Source of the DNA: Pseudomonas fluorescens
GTDB lineage: Bacteria; Pseudomonadota; Gammaproteobacteria; Pseudomonadales; Pseudomonadaceae
DNA length: 64,000 nt
Assembly (NCBI RefSeq): GCF_900215245.1
Contig: NZ_LT907842.1
Location: 4,092,001 to 4,156,000, forward strand
Reading direction: 5' to 3'
The notes beneath the pieces are model-generated. The model did no database searches and was not told the DNA's origin. It worked only from the letters and a program-made list of their open reading frames with translations. The translations under genes were made by a program, and so were the position numbers. Every line of letters starts with the position of its first letter. The stretch's first letter is position 1. Positions 17,220 through 26,192 of the stretch are shown piece by piece.

Positions 17220-17633
17220 CTAATCATCAGTATCTTGCCCGCCATAGATATTGGCTCTGCTTCTCGAAGAGCGACCGTCGCTGTAGCGAGTATCGTGTCC
17301 GCCATAAATGTTTCCGCTGCTTCGCGCCGAAGTGCCATCGCTGTTGTGGGTATCCTGCCCGTCGTAAATGTTCCTACTGCTTTGCGAGGTAGTGCCATCG
17401 CTGTTGTGAGTATCTTGCCCACCGTAAATATTGGCGCTGCTTTGCGATGTGCGGCCATCGCTGTAGCGGATATTCTCGCCACCATAAATATTAGCGCTGC
17501 TGGTAGACGTTGTTCCATCGTCATATCTGCAGTTGTAGCCGTTATAGATATTTTTACTGCACGTGTCAGCATAGGCTTGATGCAGGGGCGAAAATAGAAT
17601 AATCGAACCCAGCAGAGCAATCTTGAGGTTCAT
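17220..17633 (-). CDS. Secreted protein made of 20-residue tandem repeats
   Basis: 137 residues. A Sec signal peptide (MNLKIALLGSIILFSPLHQAYA) is followed by a Cys-containing cap (DTCSKNIYNGYNCRYDD) and then about five units of exactly 20 residues with the pattern S-x-NIYGGxDxxxSDGxxSxS, visible in the DNA as a 60-base tandem repeat. GGAG lies before the ATG. The mature part is rich in Gly, Ser, Asp, Asn and Tyr and has no hydrophobic segments, so it is probably extracellular or periplasmic and forms a repetitive beta-type structure. No family recognised; function unknown. Confidence 0.72.
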   Translation of the reverse strand: MNLKIALLGSIILFSPLHQAYADTCSKNIYNGYNCRYDDGTTSTSSANIYGGENIRYSDGRTSQSSANIYGGQDTHNSDGTTSQSSRNIYDGQDTHNSDGTSARSSGNIYGGHDTRYSDGRSSRSRANIYGGQDTDD

Positions 17634-18069
17634 TAAAGCTCCGTTCGAGATAACTCGATATCATAGGAAAAGATATTAGGTGTCGCGGCCACGCGCGAAC
17701 GCTTTTTTGAATGGTAAATAAGGATATTTATGAATGTTTGTCTCGAGCTCCTTGATTAAGTCTGAGGGGCGGAGTTGCTTTGCGTGCCTGAGCGAATCAA
17801 TGGGGCTGGCAACATGCCACTATTTATACAGACTGATCACCTCGGACGAAGTTTCCGCCATAAAAATTATTTTTATAAAATGTATACCGGGGTCATTTAT
17901 GTCGGGGTCAGATCACAATAAACCCTAGGAATCGTCCCACGCTTTTCTCAGCTTGCCCATCAGACCATTCATCACTAACCTCATCCCGCCGCTGCAAACC
18001 CAGCGGCCGGAGGTGGAAGTCCGTATTGCTAAGGCGTTTTAACTCCCGAAAATATTTGGAGCTTCGCCG
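17634..18069. other. Gap between the repeat protein and the DUF6124 gene
   Basis: AT-rich promoter side for the repeat protein (17634-17760), then mixed sequence with a TGTCGGGGTCAGATCAC motif (17897-17913) that is the inverted counterpart of motifs near 14199 and 17025. From about 17930 the base composition returns to that of the core genome. No gene or RNA recognised. Confidence 0.5.
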
Positions 18070-18435
18070 ATGCCTAACAAATCACGCAATCCTTATGTCG
18101 ATCAAAACACTGCGCCCGTCGATGCCAAGCTACAAACGGCTGCCCAGCGAGCAATTCACCATTACCTGCCGCCATCTGATGACGTTGCCCACGTCGAGCA
18201 TCCAACCAGCAATATCTTCCTAGTCAGCCCCAACATCGACACCGAAACCCTCCTAGCCAACGCCGCCGAGCACCTCGATTCCGCCAACCAAATAACCGCC
18301 ACCCTGGCCTTCGACCTCGAAGACCCGCACCGCGCCATCATCCTCGGCATTCAACAACTCATCGACCTAAGCGCGCTACTCGTCGCCCGCGCCCAAGAGC
18401 AAGTCGCGCCTGCCGCCAGCCCAGCCACCGCCTGA
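18070..18435 (+). CDS. DUF6124-like small protein
   Basis: 121 residues, MPNKSRNPYVDQNTAPVDAKLQTAAQRAIHHYL... with the middle segment NIFLVSPNIDTETLLANAAEHLDSANQITATLAFDLEDPHRAIILGIQQL. This pattern (serine/asparagine-rich start, a helix ending in HHYL, then D-T-E-x-L-L-A-N-A and an alpha-helical tail) matches a family of small pseudomonad proteins annotated DUF6124 (from memory). No signal peptide or membrane segment. Function unknown. Confidence 0.75.
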   Translation: MPNKSRNPYVDQNTAPVDAKLQTAAQRAIHHYLPPSDDVAHVEHPTSNIFLVSPNIDTETLLANAAEHLDSANQITATLAFDLEDPHRAIILGIQQLIDLSALLVARAQEQVAPAASPATA

Positions 18436-18446
18436 CCCCCAACCCC

Positions 18447-18467
18447 GCCGCCTTACCCCAAGGCGGC
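18447..18467 (+). terminator. Perfect hairpin after the DUF6124 gene, no T-tract
   Basis: GCCGCCTT and AAGGCGGC form a perfect 8-bp stem around ACCCC, 12 bases after the stop. The missing T-run makes it a weak terminator at best. Confidence 0.4.
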
Positions 18468-18581
18468 AACCTGAACCCGTGCTGTCACCGCGCAAAATTT
18501 CATAATCCCCAGTGCCTTTGAGCTCTACGATCCTCTTCAAGAGAGGACCCTCGCGCCTCCAGCCCACAGGGAACTGAAAAC

Positions 18582-18803
18582 ATGATCTCGAACCTGGTTA
18601 AAGCCGCGTTGATTGCTGGCACGTTGTTGTTGGGCGCTTGTTCGACGGGGTCGTCGGGTGGGAGTGGTGACCCTTGTTTTACTGGCGGATGCCAGGCGTT
18701 TGGGGACCATAGCCCGAGCAAGGCGGCCAAGATGAGTTTTGGTGGGAGTGGGTTGGGGAGTAGTTATGGAGAGTATGGGTCGGGGTTGTTGCATGATGAT
18801 TGA
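18582..18803 (+). CDS. Small lipoprotein, Gly/Ser-rich
   Basis: 73 residues. MISNLVKAALIAGTLLLGAC is a lipoprotein signal with lipobox LGAC (Cys20). The mature part (about 54 residues) is Gly/Ser-rich with two more Cys in DPCFTGGCQAF that could form a disulphide. No family recognised. The residue after the lipid Cys is Ser, not Asp, so export to the outer membrane is expected. A REP unit follows. Confidence 0.7.
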   Translation: MISNLVKAALIAGTLLLGACSTGSSGGSGDPCFTGGCQAFGDHSPSKAAKMSFGGSGLGSSYGEYGSGLLHDD

Positions 18804-18842
18804 TGGGGTGGTGGGGCAGTCATTGACTTGGTGACTGACCCA

Positions 18843-18874
18843 CCGCTTTCGCGAGCAAGCCCGCTCCCACATTG
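18843..18874 (-). repeat. Single REP element
   Basis: One REP unit (reverse orientation, CGCGAGCAAGCCCGCTCCCAC) between the convergent lipoprotein and MFS genes. Confidence 0.85.
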
Positions 18875-18903
18875 GATCTTGGGTGGGCTTTAAAAAGGTG
18901 GTG

Positions 18904-20091
18904 TCAGTGGCCGCCTTTCATGCGGCGGGCGATGAGGTAGAGGCCCAGGCCGGCCAGTGCGGTGGCGGCGCCGATGTAGCCGGTGCTGGTCCAGCCGTAT
19001 CCCGCGGTAATTGCCATGCCGCCAAACCACGGGCCCAGCGCGTTTGCCAGGTTGAACGCGGCGTGGTTGGAGGCTGCCGCCAAACTTGGGGCTTCGTGGG
19101 CGATGTCCATCAGGCGGATTTGCAGCGGTGCGGCCAACGCCACCATGGTGCCGACCAGGCCCATGCTCAGCAGCACGCCCCACAGCGACGATGCCGCGAA
19201 GGGGAAGAACAGCAGCACGGCGATCGACCACACCAAGATCAAGCCCACGGCACGAAATTGCAGGCGGTCAAACAGCTTGCCGCCAGCAATGTTGCCGATG
19301 ATGCCGCCCAAGCCAAAGGCGGCGAGGCCGAAGGGGATCCATTGGGGCGAGACTTTGGTCACTTCGAGCATGGTCGGGGCGAGGTAGCTGAACACGCAGA
19401 ACATGCCGGCAAAGCCAATCGCGCCGATCGACAGGGCCATCCACACTTGGGGTTTGGTGAAGGCGCGCAGTTCTTTGCGTGGGTCGCTGCGCGGTTCGTC
19501 GCGGCGGTCGGGGACGAATTGCCAGACCAGGGCGATGGTGCACAGGGCGATGGCGCTGACCAGGGCGAACGCCGAGCGCCAGCCGAGGTGTTGGCCCAGG
19601 AAGGTCGCGATGGGGTTGCCGAGCAGCATGGCCAGGGTGAGGCCCATCATCACGCGGGCCACGGCGCCGGCGCGTTTGTCGTTGGGCACCATGCTGGAGG
19701 CGACGACGGCGGCGATGCCGAAGTAGGCGCCGTGGGGCAGGCCGCTGATAAAGCGGAAGGCCACCAGCGAGCCGAAGGTCGGGGTGAAGGCGGTGGCGAG
19801 GTTGCCCAGGGCGTAGAGTCCCATCAGCAATAACAGCATGTGTTTGCGCAGCAGTTTGGCGCCGAGGATCGCCAGCAGTGGCGCGCCGACCATCACGCCG
19901 AGGGCGTAGGCGCTGATGGCGTGGCCGACTTGCGGTTCACTCAAGTTCAAATTCTGGGCGATGTCGGGCATCAGGCCCATGATGGCGAATTCGCCGGTGC
20001 CGATCGCGAAGGCGCCCACGGCCATGGCCGCTTCCATTTTGGCGGCGCTGCGCGCGGGCAGTACATGCCCGGGTGTTTGCTGGATAGTCAT
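18904..20091 (-). CDS. MFS efflux transporter, AraJ/YdhP-like
   Basis: 395 residues with about 12 hydrophobic segments, a major facilitator of the DHA1 drug/sugar exporter class. The conserved N-terminal part FAIGTGEFAIMGLMPDIAQNL and the ISAYALGVMVGAPLLAILGAKLLRKHML loop between segments 2 and 3 resemble AraJ/YdhP-type exporters. Start taken as ATG 20091 (MTIQQTPGH); a GTG nine codons earlier is possible. Substrate cannot be read from the sequence. Confidence 0.85.
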   Translation of the reverse strand: MTIQQTPGHVLPARSAAKMEAAMAVGAFAIGTGEFAIMGLMPDIAQNLNLSEPQVGHAISAYALGVMVGAPLLAILGAKLLRKHMLLLLMGLYALGNLATAFTPTFGSLVAFRFISGLPHGAYFGIAAVVASSMVPNDKRAGAVARVMMGLTLAMLLGNPIATFLGQHLGWRSAFALVSAIALCTIALVWQFVPDRRDEPRSDPRKELRAFTKPQVWMALSIGAIGFAGMFCVFSYLAPTMLEVTKVSPQWIPFGLAAFGLGGIIGNIAGGKLFDRLQFRAVGLILVWSIAVLLFFPFAASSLWGVLLSMGLVGTMVALAAPLQIRLMDIAHEAPSLAAASNHAAFNLANALGPWFGGMAITAGYGWTSTGYIGAATALAGLGLYLIARRMKGGH

Positions 20092-20583
20092 GGGTAACTC
20101 TGTGTGGGTGAAGTGCACGAAGGACCGCCGCCGATGCTACGCAAGCAGCGGCGAAGGTGTCTAGAACAGCCATGACCGCGAGAGTTCCGCGCCAATTGCG
20201 ACCCTGTGACGCCACGTCGCGCTCGCTCGGCTTGACAGGGGCGGGGAAAAGTCCGGTTTTAGCGCTGTCAATTGGCCAAACGACGCATAAACGCTGTTTA
20301 GCGTGATATTCTGCGCGCCGTCTTGGTCTAGTCTTTCCCCGGTGCGTACACCCGTATACGTCCCGGCGGTTGGCTGTCGCCCAGGTAGCTGAAGCCAATA
20401 ATGATAAGAAGTCAGCGCAGAAGGGACATAAAAGTGAGGTCGATACGTCGGCCTTGTGTGCCCACCCTGCGGCCCTTACGTGAATGTGCAAACCCCGCGG
20501 TGCGTTGCCTGACGCAGCGCGATAGAGGGTTGCCCATGCTCAGGGGCAGTGGGGCGGATGGCGTTTTATCATAGGTGCTACTG
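20092..20583. other. Divergent promoter region between the MFS gene and mqo
   Basis: About 490 bases without a convincing gene. A small hairpin ACGCT-GTTT-AGCGT is at 20291-20304. Nothing else recognised; the mqo promoter must lie here. Confidence 0.5.
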
Positions 20584-22239
20584 ATGTTTAAAAAAGTAAA
20601 CACTGCCCTGCTGGGGCTGGCTTTGTCGATGGGGATCACGTCCGTTCACGCGGAAGAGGCAAAGAAAGTCGATGTGCTGCTGATCGGCGGCGGCATCATG
20701 AGTGCGACCCTGGGTGTTTGGCTCAATGAGCTGCAGCCGGACTGGTCGATGGAGATGGTCGAGCGCCTCGATGGCGTGGCTGAAGAAAGCTCCAACGGCT
20801 GGAACAACGCCGGTACCGGTCACTCAGCCCTGGCTGAGCTGAACTACACCCCGGAAAACAAGGACGGCACCGTTGAGATCCCGAAAGCGGTCGAGATCAA
20901 CGAAGCGTTCCAGATTTCCCGTCAGTTCTGGTCCTGGCAGGTCCAGCAGGGCGTGCTGAAGAACCCGCGTTCGTTCATCAACTCCACACCGCACATGAGC
21001 TTTGTGTGGGGCGATGACAACATCAAGTTCCTGAAAAAACGCTACGAAGCCCTGCAAGCGAGCCCGCTGTTCGCCGGTATGCAGTACTCCGAAGACCCGG
21101 CGCAGATCGCCAAGTGGGTTCCGCTGATGATGGAAGGGCGTGACCCGAACCAGAAAATCGCGGCCACCTGGACCCCGATCGGCACCGACGTGAACTTCGG
21201 CGAGATCACCCGCCAGTTCGTCGCTCACCTGCAAACCACGCCGAAGTTCGACCTGAAACTGTCGAGCGAAGTGCAGGACATCACCAAGAACGCCGACGGT
21301 TCGTGGCGTGTGAGCTACAAAAATCTGAAAGACGGCACCAAGACTGAAACCGACGCCAAGTTCGTGTTCATCGGCGCCGGCGGCGGTGCATTGCACCTGC
21401 TGCAAAAGTCGGGCATTCCTGAAGCCAAGGAATACGCAGGCTTCCCGGTGGGCGGTTCGTTCCTGGTGACCGATAACCCGGCCATCGCCGAGCAGCACAT
21501 GGCCAAGGCCTACGGTAAGGCTTCGGTTGGCGCGCCACCGATGTCGGTGCCGCACCTGGACACCCGCGTGCTGGATGGCAAGCGCGTGATTCTGTTTGGC
21601 CCATTCGCGACCTTCTCGACCAAGTTCCTGAAGGAAGGCTCGTACCTGGACCTGCTGACCAGCACCACCACCCACAACATCTGGCCAATGACCAAAGTCG
21701 GTATTCGTGAATACCCACTGGTTGAGTACCTCGCCGGCCAACTGATGCTGTCCGATGACGACCGCTTCAAGGCGTTGCAAGAGTACTTCCCGAACGCCAA
21801 GCAGTCCGACTGGCGCCTGTGGCAAGCCGGTCAGCGCGTGCAGATCATCAAGCGTGACGAAGAGCAGGGCGGCGTCCTGAAACTCGGCACCGAAGTGGTC
21901 AGCTCCGCCGACAACACCATCGCCGGCCTGTTGGGTGCATCGCCAGGCGCGTCCACCGCGGCTCCGATCATGCTGACCGTGCTGCAAAAAGTGTTCAAGG
22001 ACAAGGTCGCGACCCCTGAGTGGCAGGCCAAACTGCACCAGATCGTACCGAGCTACGGCACCAAGCTGAACGACAGCCCTGAGGCTGTTGCCAAGGAATG
22101 GGCCTACACGGCCGGCGTCCTGCAACTGACCCCACCGCCTGCGATTCCGCAGTTGAACGCACCCAAGGCAACTCAGGCCACCGAGGCTGCCAAGCCTGCG
22201 GCTGAGCCGAGCAAGCCGGCGTCTGACCTGGCGCTGTAA
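20584..22239 (+). CDS. mqo: Malate:quinone oxidoreductase with signal peptide
   Basis: 551 residues. FAD-dependent, membrane-associated enzyme oxidising malate to oxaloacetate and passing electrons to quinone. FAD site [16 protein letters not shown] is at about residues 30-45; family blocks [20 protein letters not shown] and [18 protein letters not shown] are present. It starts with a cleavable-looking Sec signal ([23 protein letters not shown]) and ends in an Ala/Pro/Lys-rich tail (last 30 residues), both absent from the shorter Mqo type. AGGTG precedes the ATG. A terminator shared with the next gene follows. Confidence 0.95.
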   Translation: MFKKVNTALLGLALSMGITSVHAEEAKKVDVLLIGGGIMSATLGVWLNELQPDWSMEMVERLDGVAEESSNGWNNAGTGHSALAELNYTPENKDGTVEIPKAVEINEAFQISRQFWSWQVQQGVLKNPRSFINSTPHMSFVWGDDNIKFLKKRYEALQASPLFAGMQYSEDPAQIAKWVPLMMEGRDPNQKIAATWTPIGTDVNFGEITRQFVAHLQTTPKFDLKLSSEVQDITKNADGSWRVSYKNLKDGTKTETDAKFVFIGAGGGALHLLQKSGIPEAKEYAGFPVGGSFLVTDNPAIAEQHMAKAYGKASVGAPPMSVPHLDTRVLDGKRVILFGPFATFSTKFLKEGSYLDLLTSTTTHNIWPMTKVGIREYPLVEYLAGQLMLSDDDRFKALQEYFPNAKQSDWRLWQAGQRVQIIKRDEEQGGVLKLGTEVVSSADNTIAGLLGASPGASTAAPIMLTVLQKVFKDKVATPEWQAKLHQIVPSYGTKLNDSPEAVAKEWAYTAGVLQLTPPPAIPQLNAPKATQATEAAKPAAEPSKPASDLAL

Positions 22240-22254
22240 GCCAAGCCCGATGTT

Positions 22255-22295
22255 AAAAAGCCCGCTGAACCGGTAACGGTCAGCGGGCTTTTTTG
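22255..22295. terminator. Bidirectional rho-independent terminator
   Basis: AGCCCGCTGA pairs with TCAGCGGGCT, with AAAA before and TTTTTT after, between convergent mqo and the NAD(P)-binding reductase gene. Confidence 0.92.
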
Positions 22296-22306
22296 TGGGC
22301 CAGTGT

Positions 22307-22972
22307 TCAGGCGCGAACGCGCTCGACCGCAGGCAGTTCAACCGTGCGTTCGGCCGCTGCCAGCGCCGCCTTTAAACCCGCTTGGTCCAGCGGCACGCAA
22401 TAGGCGGGTTTCGCCCGTTCAAAACGCCAGCTTTCATCCAGCCCGCCGGCGTCCACCGCGTCGAAACCGAGTTCGTCGAGCAGGCGGATTACCTGCGCCT
22501 TGGCCGTGGCGTCATCGGCAGCCACCGGCAGTGCACGGCGGTCGGGCGCGCCGTGGGGGCGGGCGTCTTGCGTCAGGTCTGGGGCAAAGATCGCATTGAA
22601 CACCTTCACGACGTGTGAGTGCGGTAAGTGCTCGGCAAGCAGCCGGCTGGTGGTGGTTTCAAAGCGGTCCAGCACCGGGATATGCCCATCGCGGTTCGGG
22701 TAGTAATTGTTCGCGTCCAGCACCGTTTTGCCTTCCAGCCACTGTGCGGGCACGCTGCGGTAGTGTTCCAGGGGAATCGCCACCAACACCACGTCGCCAA
22801 ACTTTGCGGCATCTTCAGCGCTGCCCACCTGGACGCCGAGTATGCCGCTGAGCACGCTGCTCATGGTGTGCGGGCCGCGGGAGTTGCTCAACATCACGTC
22901 ATGCCCGGCAGCCAGCGCGAGCTGTGCCACGGCACGTCCGATAAAACCTGCTCCAATCACACCGATCTTCAT
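22307..22972 (-). CDS. NAD(P)-binding oxidoreductase, F420-reductase-like fold
   Basis: 221 residues with an N-terminal Rossmann dinucleotide site MKIGVIGAGFIGRAVAQLALAAGHDV and SNSRGP, as in NADPH-dependent F420 reductase-like proteins (family of NADP oxidoreductases with coenzyme F420 fold). Pseudomonas does not normally make F420, so the substrate is probably another small molecule. Start ATG 22972. It is divergent from a LysR regulator gene 99 bases away, the typical LysR-target layout, so that regulator probably controls it. Confidence 0.8.
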   Translation of the reverse strand: MKIGVIGAGFIGRAVAQLALAAGHDVMLSNSRGPHTMSSVLSGILGVQVGSAEDAAKFGDVVLVAIPLEHYRSVPAQWLEGKTVLDANNYYPNRDGHIPVLDRFETTTSRLLAEHLPHSHVVKVFNAIFAPDLTQDARPHGAPDRRALPVAADDATAKAQVIRLLDELGFDAVDAGGLDESWRFERAKPAYCVPLDQAGLKAALAAAERTVELPAVERVRA

Positions 22973-23071
22973 GGCCTTGCTCCTGATCAATCGTAGAGCG
23001 GCTATGATGATTCGCGACTAACTGGCGATAAATACGCGTTTTGGCTTGGGTGTTGTTACTGGGAGTTGGGA

Positions 23072-23968
23072 ATGATGGACCGCCTTTCAAGCATGAATGC
23101 CTTTGTGGTGGCCGCCGAGTTGGGCTCTTACGCGCGTGCCGCCGAGCGCTTGGGCCTGTCGGCGCAGATGGTGGCCAAACATGTTGCCGCGCTGGAGCAG
23201 CGCCTCGGCGCCCGTTTGCTCAACCGCACCACGCGACGGCAAAGCCTGACCGAGCTGGGGCACGCGTACTACGAGCGTTGCAAACATATCCTGACGGAGG
23301 CGCAGGCTGCCGATTCACTCGCCCAGATCATGAATGACACACCGCGCGGCAAGCTGAAAATTACCGCCCCGGTCACCTTCGGCTCCTACAGCCTGATGCC
23401 GCTGATTACCGCCTTTTTGCGCGACAACCCGGACGTGGAAATCGACCTGCACCTGACGGATCGTTTCGTTGACCTGGTGGAGGAAGGCTATGAGGCGGCC
23501 TTCCGGATCGGCCCGCTGGGCACCACGGGCTTGACGGCCCGGCCGCTGGCGCCTTATCGGCTGGTGGTCTGCGCGGCGCCGGCGTACCTCGCGGCGCGGG
23601 GTATACCGCAGCGGCCGGCGGACCTTGAGCAACATGAATGCCTGGGCTACGCCTTCTGGTCACGCCCGGCGGACCGCGAGTGGGTCTTTCACCAAAACGC
23701 GACGCCCTACACGGTGCGGGTGGCCAGCCGTCTGCACATCAATGAAAGCAGGGCGTTGATGTCGGCGGCACTGGATGGGTTCGGCATCGTTCTCGGCGCC
23801 GAAGACTTCCTGCGCACCGCATTGGCCAAAGGCGAACTGGTACGCGTGCTGCCGGCCTTTGAAGCGCCCAGCCGCCCCATGCATCTGGTTTACACCGCCA
23901 ACCGGCAGCGCACGGCCAAGTTGCGGCGATTTGTCGAGGCGGTGCTGGCACGCTTCGGCCCGGCGTGA
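23072..23968 (+). CDS. LysR-family transcriptional regulator
   Basis: 298 residues: winged helix-turn-helix at about 1-65 (MNAFVVAAELGSYARAAERLGLSAQMVAKHVAALEQRLGARLLNRTTRRQSLTE) and a substrate-binding domain at about 90-295. The ATG at 23072 has GGGAG six bases upstream. Divergent from the reductase gene, its likely target. The subfamily (CrgA-like, short effector domain) often binds small aromatic or quinone-like inducers, but the effector is unknown. Confidence 0.88.
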   Translation: MMDRLSSMNAFVVAAELGSYARAAERLGLSAQMVAKHVAALEQRLGARLLNRTTRRQSLTELGHAYYERCKHILTEAQAADSLAQIMNDTPRGKLKITAPVTFGSYSLMPLITAFLRDNPDVEIDLHLTDRFVDLVEEGYEAAFRIGPLGTTGLTARPLAPYRLVVCAAPAYLAARGIPQRPADLEQHECLGYAFWSRPADREWVFHQNATPYTVRVASRLHINESRALMSAALDGFGIVLGAEDFLRTALAKGELVRVLPAFEAPSRPMHLVYTANRQRTAKLRRFVEAVLARFGPA

Positions 23969-24207
23969 GGGCTAGCGGTGGACACCGGGTTTAACCCGCC
24001 CATCCCGTGTCCATGTGGTGAGCGCCCGGCGGATGCTCGTATGCCTGGAACAACCGACTGTCGTATGCACGCCTTGAGGCCCATGGGTTCAGCAATCCGA
24101 CAGACATCATTTGTTAAAAAGAACCCAGAGCCAAGCAGGAGCGAAGCTGCAACAAGGGGGCATTTTTTCTGATGTAAGTGCTGGGCGTTAGCGCCCGAGG
24201 ATTTTGT

Positions 24208-24537
24208 ATGTTGCTACGTTATGCGGCATTGGCGGCGGTCGTCGTCGCGGCGTCCGGGTGTGTGCAAGAGCGCGTGGTACATGAGCGCGGGCCGGTACAG
24301 CGTGAGTACGTTGAAGTGGTTGCGCCACAACCGCCGCCGGTCCAGGTGATCGAAGTCGAGCCGGCTGCACGCTATGGCTATGTGTGGTCACGCGGTTACT
24401 GGCGTTGGCAAGGCGGCCGCTATGTCGCGGTGCACGGCCATTGGGAGCCGGTGCGCGAAGGTTATCGCTATGTGCATCCGCACTGGGTGCAGCGCAATGA
24501 CGGTTACCACTGGCAGGGCGGTGGCTGGGTTCGCTGA
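24208..24537 (+). CDS. WXXGXW-repeat lipoprotein
   Basis: 109 residues. Lipoprotein signal MLLRYAALAAVVVAASGC, lipobox ASGC (Cys18). The mature part has a Pro/Val-rich linker (VVAPQPPPVQVIEVEPA) and Trp-rich units YVWSRGYWRWQGGRYVAVHGHWEP and YHWQGGGWVR, the pattern of the WXXGXW (YXWG-type) repeat family. GAGG precedes the ATG. Probably anchored in the outer membrane; role unknown. The 239 bases upstream hold no recognised gene. Confidence 0.78.
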   Translation: MLLRYAALAAVVVAASGCVQERVVHERGPVQREYVEVVAPQPPPVQVIEVEPAARYGYVWSRGYWRWQGGRYVAVHGHWEPVREGYRYVHPHWVQRNDGYHWQGGGWVR

Positions 24538-24544
24538 ACCTCAA

Positions 24545-24919
24545 TCAGATCGGCTTTTGGGTGCCTAACAGCTTGACCTCTCGCAGCAACGCGGCACCGA
24601 GTTGGTCGCTGCCCAGTTCCTGATAGCCGACTATCTGGGTTTCGCCGTTTTCTTCGGCCTGAATGATGATCACCGGTGTTTCCTTACCGGTGGCTTCATC
24701 CACATGCAGGGCGTACTGCGGGACATCCACCTTGATCGGTGAGCCCGCCGGCTTGCCTCGCACATTCAGCGTAAACGCCGCACAGCCGCTATCGATATCC
24801 ACGCTGGTCGCGGAGCGGCCGCTGACGAAGCAGGTTGTCGGCAGCTCAGGCCAGGTAATGGTGTCGGCCAGGGCGAGGGTGGGCGCCATGGCCATGGCAA
24901 CAAGAATCAACGTACGCAC
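24545..24919 (-). CDS. Exported protein of unknown function
   Basis: 124 residues from a GTG start at 24919, giving a Sec signal MRTLILVAMAMAPTLALA and a mature start DTITWPELPTTCFVSG; AAGAGA lies nine bases upstream. A TTG at 24940 is an alternative. The mature protein has two Cys (TTCFVSG and DSGCAAF) that may form a disulphide, and is mostly beta-like. No family recognised. Convergent with the lipoprotein gene, eight bases away. Confidence 0.68.
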   Translation of the reverse strand: MRTLILVAMAMAPTLALADTITWPELPTTCFVSGRSATSVDIDSGCAAFTLNVRGKPAGSPIKVDVPQYALHVDEATGKETPVIIIQAEENGETQIVGYQELGSDQLGAALLREVKLLGTQKPI

Positions 24920-24990
24920 GTGGGGAGTTCTCTTGATCAAGGGCGGTGGCGTTTTTTACCAAAGCCCGGCGTTCGTCGCAACGCTGCGGC

Positions 24991-25386
24991 TCAGGCCAGG
25001 CGTTTCATCCCCGTGGCCTTGGCTGCGTTGAGGTCAAAGGTGGCGGTGTATTCACAGCCGGCTGCATGGGCGCAGCGTTCGATCAGGTAGTCGGCGAAGT
25101 CGGCTTTGCCGCCTGTGAATCGTCGCAGTGCCTGCCAGATGATCTCGGCGTGCTCGACGGTCAGTTCACGGGTGCGCAGCAGCGTTTCCAGCACGGTCAC
25201 CACGTCGCTTTTGGCCGATTGATAGCAGCTTTGCAGCACCCAGACCAATTCCACCACCGACACCAGGCTGACAAAGCCCGGCGACACGCTGGTGAGCGAC
25301 TCGATCAACGCCGAGGCCTTGGGCGATTGCACGGGGTCATCCTGGGTGACGTAGCGCACCAGCACATTGGTATCGAGCCCGATCAT
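24991..25386 (-). CDS. PIN-domain toxin (VapC-like)
   Basis: 131 residues with PIN-domain acidic positions: D5 in MIGLDTNVLVRYV, Glu in VSVVELVWVL, and Asp in GKADFADYLI and ATFDLNAA. PIN toxins cleave RNA. The ATG overlaps the stop of the AbrB-type gene by four bases (ATGA), the usual antitoxin-toxin layout. The C-terminus ATFDLNAAKATGMKRL is typical of the family. RNA target unknown. Confidence 0.88.
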   Translation of the reverse strand: MIGLDTNVLVRYVTQDDPVQSPKASALIESLTSVSPGFVSLVSVVELVWVLQSCYQSAKSDVVTVLETLLRTRELTVEHAEIIWQALRRFTGGKADFADYLIERCAHAAGCEYTATFDLNAAKATGMKRLA

Positions 25387-25625
25387 CCGGCGTTGGCTCC
25401 TTGCGCGGCGATGGCGCGGTTCATGTCTTCGATCGACACAGCCTGTGCGGGCTTGCGGATCAGCCCCTTGAGGTCCTGCACGGTTTTGCTCGCGGCGATG
25501 ATGGAAAACTTGCCGTCTTCCGTTTCGACAAATTCAACCCGGTCGCCTGTTTCCAGGCCAAGCGCGGTGCGCACTTGCACGGGGATAGTGATTTGCCCTT
25601 TCGAGGTGAGTGTGGCGGTGGCCAT
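25383..25625 (-). CDS. AbrB/MazE-type antitoxin
   Basis: 80 residues: a SpoVT/AbrB swapped-hairpin DNA-binding domain (MATATLTSKGQITIPVQVRTALGLETGDRVEF) followed by a toxin-binding tail (LKGLIRKPAQAVSIEDMNRAIAAQG). Start 25625 is chosen for the GGAG nine or so bases upstream; earlier ATGs add unlike residues. It would neutralise the PIN toxin and repress the operon. The upstream stretch holds a CTTAC/GTAAG inverted repeat (25649-25668 area), a possible operator. Confidence 0.87.
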   Translation of the reverse strand: MATATLTSKGQITIPVQVRTALGLETGDRVEFVETEDGKFSIIAASKTVQDLKGLIRKPAQAVSIEDMNRAIAAQGANAG

Positions 25626-25795
25626 AGTGAAAATCTCCATCGTGATATTCCTTACGTTAAGGTAAGGATTGATGAAGGACAAGATCCGTTGGTCCATAGG
25701 TTGCTCGGCTGGTGTGAGTGAGTGGGAACAGGTAAAACCCTAGTTCGAACTGTGCGCTCTCACACGCTTTCCTCCGGCCTCAAGAGATACAAGCT

Positions 25796-26188
25796 ATGAC
25801 CGACCGCCACCTGATCATTCCTGCCGCCATGCAACCCATAGTCGAGCGCGCCGGCTACGTGCCTGCGGTAAAAGTTGGCAATACTCTTTACTGCGCAGGC
25901 CAGGTTGGCCGTACGCCGCAACTGGCCGTGATCGACGATCCCGAGGCGCAATTCATCGCGGCCTGGGAAAACCTGAGGGACGTATTGGAGGAGGGCGGTT
26001 GCAGCTTCGATGACGTGGTGGACATGACCACGTATCACGTGAACATGCGCCAGCACATGGCGGTTTTTCGTGAAGTGAAAAACCGCCTGTTTCCACGCGG
26101 GCAGTGCGCCTGGACCACAATCGGGGTGTCCGAACTGGCGCACCCCGGGCTGCTGGTGGAAATCAAATGTGTGGCGGTGCAGCGCTAG
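25796..26188 (+). CDS. RidA (YjgF) family protein, atypical active site
   Basis: 130 residues with the RidA fold: YCAGQVG, AAWENLRDVLEEGGCSFDDVVDMTTYHVNM and a C-terminal VEIKCVAV. The archetype's Arg (R105 in E. coli RidA, in ARSxVEV) is not obvious: the aligned segment reads RGQCAWTTIGVSELAHPG. It therefore may belong to a Rid subgroup without 2-aminoacrylate deaminase activity. It is separated from the toxin-antitoxin genes and convergent with ppnN. Confidence 0.82.
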   Translation: MTDRHLIIPAAMQPIVERAGYVPAVKVGNTLYCAGQVGRTPQLAVIDDPEAQFIAAWENLRDVLEEGGCSFDDVVDMTTYHVNMRQHMAVFREVKNRLFPRGQCAWTTIGVSELAHPGLLVEIKCVAVQR

Positions 26189-26192
26189 ACGC

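Noticed and set aside
17220..17633. CRISPR array suggested by regular DNA repeats
   Set aside because: The 60-base units are contiguous and coding, without unique spacers, and belong to a secreted repeat protein.
20824..22341. 505-codon frame opposite mqo
   Set aside because: Antisense shadow of a high-GC gene, no ribosome site, Arg/Gly/His-rich product.
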